64,000 nucleotides of DNA from GJ-E10 sp035625725 (GTDB lineage Bacteria > Pseudomonadota > Gammaproteobacteria > Burkholderiales > Burkholderiaceae_F), in assembly GCA_035625725.1 (NCBI GenBank), contig DASPPB010000006.1:70682-134681 (forward strand). The letters are read 5' to 3'. The notes under the pieces were generated by a model that was given only the letters and a program-made list of their open reading frames with translations, did no database searches and was not told the DNA's origin. Every line of letters starts with the position of its first letter. Positions within the stretch are counted from its first letter, which is position 1. Positions 1 through 7,438 of the stretch are shown piece after piece. The position numbers and the translations under genes were made by a program.

Positions 1-867
1 CTCGAGTTCATCGGTGAGGCGCTTGAGCGAGGCTGTGAGCGAGCGCAGCTCGACGACCAGCGTCTGCGCTTCGGGCAGCGCATCGTTGGAAAAGGCCGTA
101 AATCCGGCTCGCGCGCTATCCATTGCACGCGAGGCGCTCGCTCCCGCGCGCGCGCCTTCTGCCGCCATTTGATCGAAGGCGTCGGCACTGCGCCGCAAGC
201 GCTCGACGAGTTGCGACAACTCGGTCGTGAGCCGCGCGGCGTTTTGCATGGTGCGGGCCGCATCGCTCACACCCGCGTCGATCGTGGTGGCGCGCGCCGC
301 CAACGTGTGCGAGACCGTTTCGAGGCTGGCAAGCGTCTGCTTCAGGGCATTGCGGTTGCGGTCGTCGAGCATGGCGTTAAACCGTTCGCTGCTGCGGTTC
401 AGGTTCTGGAGCAAGGCGCTTACTTGCGTGTCCAGGCGCAGCATCAGTGACGGACCCGACGGAATTACCGGGAACTCCTCGTTGGGCAGAGGTGCCAGTT
501 GCGGCGATTCGCGGCTGCCGCCCGCAAGCTCCACGTGCGCGATACCCGTCAGCCCTTGGCTCTGCAAAACCGCAACGGTATCTTGTTTGATGGGCGTGCC
601 GCGCTCGATATCGAGGGTGAGCTGCACCTGCTCTACGTTGCCGGGAGCCAGCGCGATGCGCCGCACGCGCCCCACCTGCACCCCCCGATAGCGCACCGGG
701 GCATCGGGGCTCAGACCGGACACCGACTCGCTCATGTAGACCAGATATGTGTCGTAGCTTGCACGCAGGGTTTTTCCGCTGCTCAACCACAACAAGCCGG
801 CGATCAGCGCCGCGCTCAGCAAGAGCACGAAGGCCCCAACAACCGCAAAATTCACCTTCGTTTCCAT
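1..867 (-). CDS. MCE (MlaD-type) lipid-transport substrate-binding protein, C-terminus cut by the window edge
   Basis: Reading leftward from an ATG at 865-867 gives 289 codons with no stop, so the gene leaves the window. The N-terminus (METKVNFAVVGAFVLLLSAA) is a single membrane anchor. An MCE domain follows, with the typical stretch SGLSPDAPVRYRGVQVGRV at about residues 57-75. After about residue 130 the chain becomes a long helical region rich in Leu, Glu and Ser, as in MCE proteins that form a periplasmic tunnel. The start overlaps the end of the upstream ATPase gene by 16 bases, so it is the third gene of a permease-ATPase-MCE operon. By family it would bind phospholipids or other hydrophobic substrates in the periplasm. 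An auxiliary lipoprotein gene often comes next, but that would lie outside the window. Confidence 0.9.
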   Translation of the reverse strand, partial: METKVNFAVVGAFVLLLSAALIAGLLWLSSGKTLRASYDTYLVYMSESVSGLSPDAPVRYRGVQVGRVRRIALAPGNVEQVQLTLDIERGTPIKQDTVAVLQSQGLTGIAHVELAGGSRESPQLAPLPNEEFPVIPSGPSLMLRLDTQVSALLQNLNRSSERFNAMLDDRNRNALKQTLASLETVSHTLAARATTIDAGVSDAARTMQNAARLTTELSQLVERLRRSADAFDQMAAEGARAGASASRAMDSARAGFTAFSNDALPEAQTLVVELRSLTASLKRLTDELE

Positions 868-1640
868 GCCTGTTCGCGCGCGGCACGCCCGCGCGGCCCG
901 TAGAAGTACTCTCGCACGAGCGGATGCTCGGACTGGGCCAGCTCCTGCATCGTGCCGATGCCCACAATGTGCCCGTCGCTTAGCACGGCGACCCGATCTG
1001 CGCTACGCCACAGCAGATCCAGATCGTGGGTCACCATCATAATGGTTAAGCCCAGTGCGTCGCGGAGGTGGCGTACGAGCTCGTCAATTCCGGCCGCGCT
1101 CAACGGATCGAGACCCGCGGTTGGCTCATCGAGAAACAGCAGTTCGGGATCGAGGGCCAGAGCCCGCGCGAGCGCGGCGCGTTTGCGCATTCCGCCCGAC
1201 AGTTCGTTGGGATACTTTTGCCCGGCGTCTGGCGGCAGTCCGGCGAGCCCGATCTTGACGGCCGCGACTTCCGCGCGCAAACGGGTGCTGAAGGCGGTGT
1301 GTTCCTCGAGGACCGTAGTGACGTTTTCTGCGACAGTAAGTCCGCTAAACAGTGCCCCGCGCTCGAACATCACCCCCCACCTGCGCCGCAGTCCCAGCGC
1401 CAGTTCATCGTCGAGGCCGGTTACTTCTTGACCAAAGATTCGAATCGAACCGGAAACAGGCGCCTGCAGCACGATCATCTCGCGCAGCAGTGTCGACTTG
1501 CCGCAGCCGCTGGCACCGACGAGCGCGAAGACTTCACCGCGTCCGACCGAAAAGCTCACGCCGTCGTGCACCACCGCGCTACCAAAGCGCGTATGCAGGT
1601 CCCGCACCTCGATGACGCTCGCGCTCACAGCCGCAGCCAA
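852..1640 (-). CDS. ABC transporter ATPase of the MlaF/Ttg2A family
   Basis: 262 residues. Walker A GASGCGKST lies at residues 42-50, the signature LSGGM at 147-151, Walker B LLFLDEP at 167-173 and the switch histidine in MVTHD at about 205. This is the energising subunit for the MlaE permease encoded immediately upstream, and its start overlaps that gene by 16 bases. Its 3' end overlaps the MCE gene. The three-gene order and overlaps suggest translational coupling. By family knowledge such systems move lipids between outer and inner membrane. The direction and substrate cannot be read from sequence. Confidence 0.93.
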   Translation of the reverse strand: MAAAVSASVIEVRDLHTRFGSAVVHDGVSFSVGRGEVFALVGASGCGKSTLLREMIVLQAPVSGSIRIFGQEVTGLDDELALGLRRRWGVMFERGALFSGLTVAENVTTVLEEHTAFSTRLRAEVAAVKIGLAGLPPDAGQKYPNELSGGMRKRAALARALALDPELLFLDEPTAGLDPLSAAGIDELVRHLRDALGLTIMMVTHDLDLLWRSADRVAVLSDGHIVGIGTMQELAQSEHPLVREYFYGPRGRAAREQAWKRR

Positions 1641-2761
1641 CTAAACGCGATGGAAAACAGCGCGTCGCTCAGAATGACGAGAAAGATCGACTGCACCACG
1701 CTGACGGTGGTCTGCCGACCGACACTTTCCGCACTGCCGCTGACACGAAATCCCTGATAGCAACCGACCAGGGCGATGATGATCGCGAACACGGGAGCTT
1801 TGCCGATACCGATGACGTAGGAAGTCAGGCTGACCGCTTCCGAAAGGCGGTTCAAGAAGGTGGGGAAACTGACTTGCAGCTGGGCACGCGCCATGATCAT
1901 GCCGCCCAGTATGCCCATGATATTCGTATACACGGTGAGCAAGGGGAGCACGAGGGCTAGCGCCAGCACCTTCGGCAAGACAAGCAGATCGAGCGGAGCG
2001 ATGCCAATCGTGCGCAGCGCATCGATCTCTTCAGTGACCTTCATTGTTCCGATTTGCGCCGTGTAGGCAGAGCCGGAGCGGCCGGCAACGATGATGGCGG
2101 TGATCAGGGGCGAGAGTTCACGCACCATGGACAGACCCACAAGGTCCGCGATGTAGATGTTGGCACCGACACGCCGCAGTTGCTCGGCACCCTGGTACGC
2201 AATGACGATTCCCAACAGAAACGTCAGCAGACCGGTGATCGGCAGCGCTTCGAAGCCGGCGCTTTGTACGTTATGGAAGATGGCGCGCCAGCGAATCCGA
2301 CCCGGCGCCAGAACCGAGCGTGCCAGCGCGCTGGCCGCTTCCCCGAGGAAGGACAACAGCCCGAGGCTGGAGAGCAGACCCTCCCATGCCAAACGGCCCA
2401 GCGTTGCGAGCGATCCTGGAGGTGGCGCTGCCGCGGCGCCCGTCGCGGTCGTGCGCGACGCGATGAGCTTGAGCAATTCTTCAAATTCCGGCCGCAGACC
2501 TTCGATCTGAACCACGCATCCGCGCGCGCGCAGCGCGAGCACGGTACGCTGCAGCAACCAGGCCCCCGATGTGTCGAGCGCGGTGAGCGCCGTCGCATCA
2601 ATGCGAACCTGCGGACCGAAGGCGTCGTCCAGAGACGCGATGCGCTCTTCCAGGGGTGCCAGCATGCGCGTAATCCAGGCCCCCTCGCAGCGCCAATGCG
2701 CGGAATCATCCCCGCGGACGATGTTCGGGACATCCGGCGCAGCGACTGCAGGCGGTCTCAT
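1625..2761 (-). CDS. MlaE-family permease with an N-terminal STAS domain
   Basis: 378 residues from ATG 2761; a TTG three codons upstream is a poorer choice. The first ~130 residues form a STAS/MlaB-like domain (ALTALDTSGAWLLQRTV). The rest is the MlaE permease, with about five membrane segments and the conserved stretch VRELSPLITAIIVAGRSGSA followed by EEIDALRTIGI. In the classical mla operon MlaB is a separate protein; here it is fused to the permease, as in many non-canonical MCE systems. First gene of the operon with the ATPase and MCE protein. Confidence 0.92.
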   Translation of the reverse strand: MRPPAVAAPDVPNIVRGDDSAHWRCEGAWITRMLAPLEERIASLDDAFGPQVRIDATALTALDTSGAWLLQRTVLALRARGCVVQIEGLRPEFEELLKLIASRTTATGAAAAPPPGSLATLGRLAWEGLLSSLGLLSFLGEAASALARSVLAPGRIRWRAIFHNVQSAGFEALPITGLLTFLLGIVIAYQGAEQLRRVGANIYIADLVGLSMVRELSPLITAIIVAGRSGSAYTAQIGTMKVTEEIDALRTIGIAPLDLLVLPKVLALALVLPLLTVYTNIMGILGGMIMARAQLQVSFPTFLNRLSEAVSLTSYVIGIGKAPVFAIIIALVGCYQGFRVSGSAESVGRQTTVSVVQSIFLVILSDALFSIAFSWLRL

Positions 2762-3087
2762 TGACTGCAAATGCTACCAACGGGCCCGCGGCTTCGCACG
2801 CGGTTGGCGCCCATCGCCGCAGAGCACTTGCATGCCGCAACGATCACCGCGGACCGCACCCCGGGCTCCTGCCGAAGATCGCCATGCTTGGCCAGACCTG
2901 GTCCTGGGATGGTGTTTGCGCGTGCCGGGTCCATCGACAAGTTCGCCGGGCGCGCAGAAGCGCGGTGCCGGCCGCGGGACCGACGGCGTCCCCGTGGGAA
3001 GATCCCGCCGCATCGCGGCAACCGGAGAAGGCGCCGCCGCGGCAGACGCGCGCTGTCCCTTGGAGCGATCGATGCGGTTTGCCGGCT
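2762..3087. other. Intergenic region upstream of the MCE operon
   Basis: 326 very GC-rich bases between the permease start and the stop of the small membrane protein gene, both on the minus strand. The open frames here lack family resemblance and ribosome-binding sites. No clear promoter or terminator was recognised. Confidence 0.5.
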
Positions 3088-3456
3088 TCACTGCCGCCGG
3101 GCGCCCACACCCAGCACCGCTGCGATGAGAAAACTCGTGATCGAAATGAAAATGCTGGCGAGAAACGCGGTGCCAAAGCTCGAAATGGTGAACCCCGTGA
3201 CAAGCGCGGAGACCAACATCAGTACGGCGGCATTGATCACGAGCAGGAAGATTCCCAGAGTAAGCACCGTCAGCGGAAGCGTCAGCACGATCAGCAGCGG
3301 CCGCACGATCGCGTTGGCAAACCCCAAAACCAACGCCGAAACGATCAACGAAGAAGTGTCGGCAAAGTGAATGCCGCTGAAAACGCGGCTCGCGACCCAT
3401 AGCGACAGCGAGGTGACCAGCCAGTGCAACACGAAGCGCGCAAATTTATTCGGCAT
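3088..3456 (-). CDS. Small four-helix membrane protein, phage holin superfamily IV (YvlD-like)
   Basis: 122 residues from ATG 3456 (MPNKFARFVLHWLVTSLSLW). Longer upstream starts exist but add an unlikely charged leader. Four hydrophobic helices occupy nearly the whole length. The patterns GFANAIVRPLLIVLTLPLTV and LGIFLLVINAAVLMLVSAL are typical of Pfam Phage_holin_4_2. Despite the name these are common chromosomal inner-membrane proteins of unknown role, not evidence of a prophage. It stands alone, divergent from the transporter gene at 3757. Confidence 0.85.
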   Translation of the reverse strand: MPNKFARFVLHWLVTSLSLWVASRVFSGIHFADTSSLIVSALVLGFANAIVRPLLIVLTLPLTVLTLGIFLLVINAAVLMLVSALVTGFTISSFGTAFLASIFISITSFLIAAVLGVGARRQ

Positions 3457-3756
3457 AAACGGCCGCATTTTCCGGATTGTTAGCACCATGCCCATTGTAC
3501 GGTCGTTTCGCGAGGGCGACGATACAATGCGCGCCTCTGATGCCGACTCGCACGGCGCAGGGACTGGGAGGGCGTGTTGCCGTCTTCCGATGCGCGAGTC
3601 GCTGCCTCGAGTCCGAAGGCCAAGGCGGCCTTGATTTGCCGGCGCGGGGACCGGTGGTGTTCGCCCTGGGAGTCACGTTACGGGCGATGCGGCAGCTCAT
3701 CTGGTGCGGCCGCAAGCTCTGCGCGAGTGCTGCCGGGATCAAAGGCGGGCGTTGCA
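3457..3756. other. Divergent intergenic region
   Basis: Lies between the holin-fold gene (-) and the SLC13-type transporter (+). A TACAAT hexamer at 3523-3528, inside gacgatacaatgcgc, resembles a -10 element for the plus-strand gene, but no convincing -35 stands at the right distance. Nothing else was recognised. Confidence 0.35.
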
Positions 3757-5004
3757 ATGACGGCGACGGTCAGTGCCATCTTCTTGGCGGTCTATCTGGG
3801 CATGATCCTGGGCGGATTGCCGTTTCTGCAGCTCGATCGCACCGGTGTCGCATTGCTGGGCGCCATTGCCATGATCGGCGTCGGCGCCGTGAGTCTGGAG
3901 CAGGCCTCCAGTTCGGTTCACCTGCCGACTCTCATTGTGTTTTTCTCGTTTATGGTCCTGTCCGCGCAAATGCGCCTGGGCGGCTTCTATGCCTGGGTGA
4001 CCCGCGGTATTGCAACCCTGCCCGTTTCACCGATGGGGCTGCTGGGCGTGCTCATATTTGTCGTTGCCGCGCTCTCGGCCGTATTTAGCAACGACATCGT
4101 CTGTCTGGCTTGCGCACCGGTGCTCCTTGATGCCTGCCTGGAGCGACGACTCGATCCTGTGCCCTATTTGCTGGGGCTCGCTTGCGCGGCAAATATCGGT
4201 TCGGCGGCAACGATCATAGGCAATCCACAAAACATCCTCATCGGGCAGACGCTCCAGCTCTCCTTTGCCGGCTACCTCTCGGAGGCCGCCGTGCCGGTTT
4301 TTTTGGGGTTGCTCGCGACGTGGGCGCTAATCGGCTGGCAGACGCGAGGCCGCTGGGTGCAAGTTGAACCCATGCATGACCGCGACGCCCCTCGCACGGA
4401 ACGGGAAGTCAACGCGGAGCTCGATTTTTGGCAAAGCATCAAGGGCGCGATCGCGGCGGGTGCGCTGCTCCTTGCATTCTTGTTCGCGCCCTGGCCGAGG
4501 GAGCACGTGGCACTGATTGCGGCAGGCCTCTTGCTCATGAGCCGGCGCCTGCATTCCAGCCGGATGCTGGGCCTGGTGGATTGGGAGCTCCTCGTGCTTT
4601 TTAGCGGCTTGTTTGTCGTAAACGACGCGATGCAGCGCACCGGGATCCCGGCCGAAATCATCGCCGACCTGGCTGCTTGGGGGGTGGATTTACGCGCGCT
4701 CGGGCCGCTGTTTATCGCAACTTTGCTGCTCTCCAATGTCGTTTCCAACGTACCCGCGGTCATGCTGCTGCTGCCGCTGGCCAATCAAGCGATGTCCGGA
4801 CCTGTGCTTGCCCTGGTGAGCACGTTGGCCGGTAACTTTTTGGTCGTGGGCAGCATTGCCAACCTGATCGTGGTGGGCGCAGCGGCGCGCCGGGGTGTTC
4901 GGATCGATTGGCGCCGGCATGCTCGCACCGGCGTGCCCGTCACGCTGGCCAGTTTGGCGATCTGCGCTGTTTACCTTTGGCTGCGGGTGCATGCGCTGCG
5001 TTAG
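3757..5004 (+). CDS. SLC13/ArsB-NhaD superfamily anion or sodium-coupled transporter
   Basis: 415 residues from ATG 3757, preceded by aaaggcggg. The frame is open further upstream, but that extension reads as untranslated leader. About ten hydrophobic segments are visible. The two hairpin-like motifs VFSNDIVCLACAPVLL (near residue 110) and SNVVSNVPAVMLLLPL (near residue 328) mark the inverted-repeat core of the ion transporter superfamily. NIGSAATIIGNPQNILIG matches the substrate loop of ArsB/citrate-type permeases. Substrate is undetermined; dicarboxylate, arsenite and sodium/proton exchange are all possible. It converges with the fluoride operon but is not clearly part of it. Confidence 0.85.
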   Translation: MTATVSAIFLAVYLGMILGGLPFLQLDRTGVALLGAIAMIGVGAVSLEQASSSVHLPTLIVFFSFMVLSAQMRLGGFYAWVTRGIATLPVSPMGLLGVLIFVVAALSAVFSNDIVCLACAPVLLDACLERRLDPVPYLLGLACAANIGSAATIIGNPQNILIGQTLQLSFAGYLSEAAVPVFLGLLATWALIGWQTRGRWVQVEPMHDRDAPRTEREVNAELDFWQSIKGAIAAGALLLAFLFAPWPREHVALIAAGLLLMSRRLHSSRMLGLVDWELLVLFSGLFVVNDAMQRTGIPAEIIADLAAWGVDLRALGPLFIATLLLSNVVSNVPAVMLLLPLANQAMSGPVLALVSTLAGNFLVVGSIANLIVVGAAARRGVRIDWRRHARTGVPVTLASLAICAVYLWLRVHALR

Positions 5005-5111
5005 GCGTATCGGCATCGGGCCTCGCGAGCGCGGCGTTGCGCCCAGGCTGCGGGGTGCGGCAAACGCGCCTTTGCCAAAGGAGAGTGCACATCGGGCCGG
5101 CGCCGGTTCGC

Positions 5112-5435
5112 TTATAGATCTTCGCCACCCAGCGTGCCGAACTCTACGGGCGTTTTTACATAGAACAGCTCTACGCCCTCGCTTCTGAGGCGGGCAAACA
5201 GACGCGTGGCTTCCTCGGCGGTCACGGCCATGACCACCTCGATCGGCTGATCGGCGAGTTCGAAAAAGTGCGCGGAATGAATCCGCCCGTGGTGGCCAAA
5301 GCCTTCGCTTGCCGCAATGAGGGTCGCTCCCCTCAGGTCCATATCTTTGGCCAGGTGAACCAGCCAGTCGGCCAACGGTTTGCCATGGTGGCGTCGGTCC
5401 TGCTGTGTAAAGAAGGTTATCTGGTAGCCGTTCAT
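5112..5435 (-). CDS. DUF190 family protein, second gene of the fluoride operon
   Basis: 107 residues from ATG 5435 (MNGYQITFFTQQDRRHHGKP). The remainder shows the DUF190 pattern DWLVHLAKDMDLRGATLIAA and GFGHHGRIHSAHFFELADQP. The fold is PII-like in known members. It lies 22 bases after crcB on the same strand and is presumably co-transcribed under the fluoride riboswitch. DUF190 proteins are often encoded beside crcB, and a role supporting fluoride export is inferred from that association only. A longer frame starting at 5489 would overlap crcB and is less likely. Confidence 0.9.
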   Translation of the reverse strand: MNGYQITFFTQQDRRHHGKPLADWLVHLAKDMDLRGATLIAASEGFGHHGRIHSAHFFELADQPIEVVMAVTAEEATRLFARLRSEGVELFYVKTPVEFGTLGGEDL

Positions 5436-5457
5436 GCGCGTGTCTCCCCGACGGATC

Positions 5458-5841
5458 TCAGCGAGCTTGCACCCACTGCCAGGATGCAAATCCGGCCAGC
5501 GTCATCAGCACGGAGCCCGTCACGTGGGTTGCGATCGCCCCCATCGCCATCGGCAGCCGTCCCTCTTGCAAAAGCGTCACGACTTCGGCCGAAAAGGTGG
5601 AGAAAGTCGTCAGTCCGCCGCAAAAGCCCGTGATCAGAAACAGTCGCCATTCTGGTGCAATTGCCGGCGCCTGTGCGAAATAGGCCGCGGCCACGCCGAT
5701 GACGTAGCCGCCAATCAAATTGGCGGCCAGGGTCCCAGGAGGTATTGCCGGGAATATGCCGTTGAGTTTGCTGCCCAGCATCCAGCGCAGTAGGGCGCCG
5801 ATGGCCGAGCCCAACGAAATGACGAGTATCGCTTTCCACAT
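5458..5841 (-). CDS. crcB: Fluoride channel Fluc/CrcB
   Basis: 127 residues, a normal CrcB length, with four membrane helices. The family signature GFCGGLTTFSTF is at residues 72-83 and the conserved Asn of NLIGG is at 41. It forms a dual-topology dimeric fluoride channel in the inner membrane. The start is ATG 5841 behind aaggacagg. The frame is open further upstream, but that stretch is the riboswitch and not coding. Expression is probably controlled by the fluoride aptamer at 5911-5986 through a stem that covers this Shine-Dalgarno sequence. Confidence 0.97.
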   Translation of the reverse strand: MWKAILVISLGSAIGALLRWMLGSKLNGIFPAIPPGTLAANLIGGYVIGVAAAYFAQAPAIAPEWRLFLITGFCGGLTTFSTFSAEVVTLLQEGRLPMAMGAIATHVTGSVLMTLAGFASWQWVQAR

Positions 5842-5843
5842 GT

Positions 5844-5877
5844 GCCTGTCCTTATTTTCAGGTGTTGTTGGACAGGC
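5844..5877 (-). promoter_or_regulatory. RBS-sequestering stem in the crcB leader
   Basis: On the minus strand an 8-base perfect inverted repeat, GCCTGTCC (5870-5877) and GGACAGGC (5844-5851), flanks an A-rich 18-base loop. The right arm contains the Shine-Dalgarno sequence of crcB and ends two bases before its ATG. Folded, it would block translation. It is the likely expression platform of the fluoride riboswitch just upstream. Two further hairpins lie between aptamer and stem: CGGCCC/GGGCCG and CGCGTAG/CTACGCG. Confidence 0.75.
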
Positions 5878-5910
5878 GCGTAGCCATCTGCCTACGCGGC
5901 CCATCCGGGC

Positions 5911-5986
5911 CGACATAGGCATCATTAGCCTCAGCATCGGGCGGTTCGATGTGCCTTAGCGCATCCGGAGGAATGCCATCTCCAAG
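5911..5986 (-). promoter_or_regulatory. Fluoride riboswitch (crcB motif)
   Basis: The minus strand carries ggagatggcattcctcc (5983-5967), then an aaccgcc element, then ggctaatgatgcctatg ending near 5913. From memory the first block equals the 5' half of the Pseudomonas syringae fluoride aptamer, and the last block differs by only a base or two from its 3' part (gctgatgatgcctac). GGCAT and ATGCC can form the closing helix, and GGAG with CTCC the hairpin. The aptamer ends about 70 bases before the crcB start, with an RBS-masking stem between. Confidence 0.93.
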
Positions 5987-6193
5987 ACAAATTCTGCCAC
6001 AGGAGAAATTCGCACGATCGTGGGGAAAGCGAGGCACAAGTCTCGCGCCCCCTGGGATTGCGGGTCCATCGACCGGCAGTGCAGCAAAGGGGAGATTTCC
6101 GATTCCGAGCCCGTCGGCAGGCGCTGCGTCGCCCGTCGGTCAGACCGTCGATCTGTGCGCGAGGTGCGACTCCCAGGACCTGGTGCGCTGGCC

Positions 6194-7087
6194 CTATGCG
6201 GACAGCGCTTTCGGTCGGCCAACCAGACTGTCGATCAACCGATCTTTCTCGGCCCATTGCTCTTCGACCCACGAGCTGATGCGCTGCCGGTATGCCTTGT
6301 CGCCAACCGGGTCGCTTCCCAGCACCTGTGACGGAATCTCGCGCTGCTGAATGCGCACGGTCACCGCGTCGATGCGCCCGCACAGCAGATCCCAGAAATT
6401 CGGGGCCCCGTGCGGATAGACGATGGTCACGTCAAGCAAGGCTTCGAACTGTTCGCCCATCGTCGCCAGCGCGACACCGAGGCCGCCGATTTTTGGCTTA
6501 AGCAGGTGGCGGTAGGGACTGTGCTGCTGGGCGTGCTTTGCGGGTGTGAAGCGGGTGCCCTCCACGAAATTGATGACCGTGGTGGGAATGCGCTTGAACT
6601 TCTGGCACGACTGCCGGGTCGTTTTCAAGTCGCGGTGGTGTCCGCCCTTGCCGCGTCCGCGATCGAGAAACGGAAAGTCGAGCGCCCACCAAGCCAATCC
6701 AATCACCGGAACCCAGATGAGCTCGCGCTTGAGAAAGAACTTCAGAAACGGTATGCGACCATGAAAAACGCGCTGGAGCACCAAGATATCCACCCAGCTC
6801 TGATGGTTACTCGAAACGAGATACCAGCCGCGCGCGTGGAGTTGTTCCGCGCCTTGCACATCCCACCGTGCGCGCCCGGCTGCGTCCATCCAGACGTTGT
6901 TCACGCCGACCCAGCCCGAGGCCAATGCGTTGAGCACTCGGTCGCACTGATGCCGCACGACCTCGGCGGGCACAAGCAGCTTGAGCAGTGCCGGCGGCAC
7001 CATCAGGCAGGTGACCATGAGCGTGTTGAGTACGAGCGCGAAACCCGTTAGGACACCGCGCAAGCCGGCCAGAAGGCGTGCAAGCAT
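6194..7087 (-). CDS. PlsC-family acyltransferase, YihG-like
   Basis: 297 residues. The catalytic HX4D motif is H95-QSWV-D100 (SSNHQSWVDI), and the glycerophosphate-binding motif FVEGTRF is at 174-180. The N-terminus contains a membrane anchor. Length and the LKTTRQSCQKFKRIPTTV segment match YihG-type acyltransferases, a branch of the 1-acyl-glycerol-3-phosphate acyltransferase superfamily that alters acyl groups of membrane phospholipids. It stands alone, divergent from the kor operon and upstream of the riboswitch-controlled unit. Confidence 0.9.
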   Translation of the reverse strand: MLARLLAGLRGVLTGFALVLNTLMVTCLMVPPALLKLLVPAEVVRHQCDRVLNALASGWVGVNNVWMDAAGRARWDVQGAEQLHARGWYLVSSNHQSWVDILVLQRVFHGRIPFLKFFLKRELIWVPVIGLAWWALDFPFLDRGRGKGGHHRDLKTTRQSCQKFKRIPTTVINFVEGTRFTPAKHAQQHSPYRHLLKPKIGGLGVALATMGEQFEALLDVTIVYPHGAPNFWDLLCGRIDAVTVRIQQREIPSQVLGSDPVGDKAYRQRISSWVEEQWAEKDRLIDSLVGRPKALSA

Positions 7088-7438
7088 AAAAGGAAATCAG
7101 AGCGACAAAGCCGCACAGCCGTTTCTCAGAGCCCCGTTACCGCGAAGGGGTATGCACTCCGATGCAAGCGGCAAACGGTCGTTGGGCGGCGGCACAACTA
7201 TAGGCCATTTGTCCGCCGCACGTCTTGCTCCCCGTTAATGAGCCGCAAGGCGCAGGAGCCTTTTGCCGCGAAAGGCCTGCAACACCCGCCGACCTTGACA
7301 TCGATCAGCACCACCTCGGCATTTCGATCAGACAATCCGGGCTCGGTTCGTTTCGTGGCCGTCGCAGTGCGCCGTAGATTTTTGCCCACGGCCTTGCGCT
7401 GCCTTCGCGACGGGCCCTGCTTAAATGAAAGGGTTGTC
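7088..7438. other. Divergent intergenic region between acyltransferase and kor operon
   Basis: 351 bases. A TTGACA at 7295-7300 faces the kor operon, but the hexamer 17 bases later (ggcatt) is a poor -10, so the promoter is not assigned. The plus frame is open across much of this stretch but gives no family resemblance; the true start is taken at 7439. Confidence 0.4.

Noticed and set aside
3088..3456. Prophage remnant indicated by a phage-holin family protein
   Set aside because: This holin family is widespread in chromosomes, and no other phage gene is near.
5059..5076. Terminator GGCAAA/TTTGCC between the SLC13 transporter and DUF190
   Set aside because: The 6-base stem is short, with no adjacent T tract in either direction.
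5842..5937. N-terminal extension of CrcB by 32 codons
   Set aside because: The bases are riboswitch and expression platform, and the real RBS lies just before ATG 5841.
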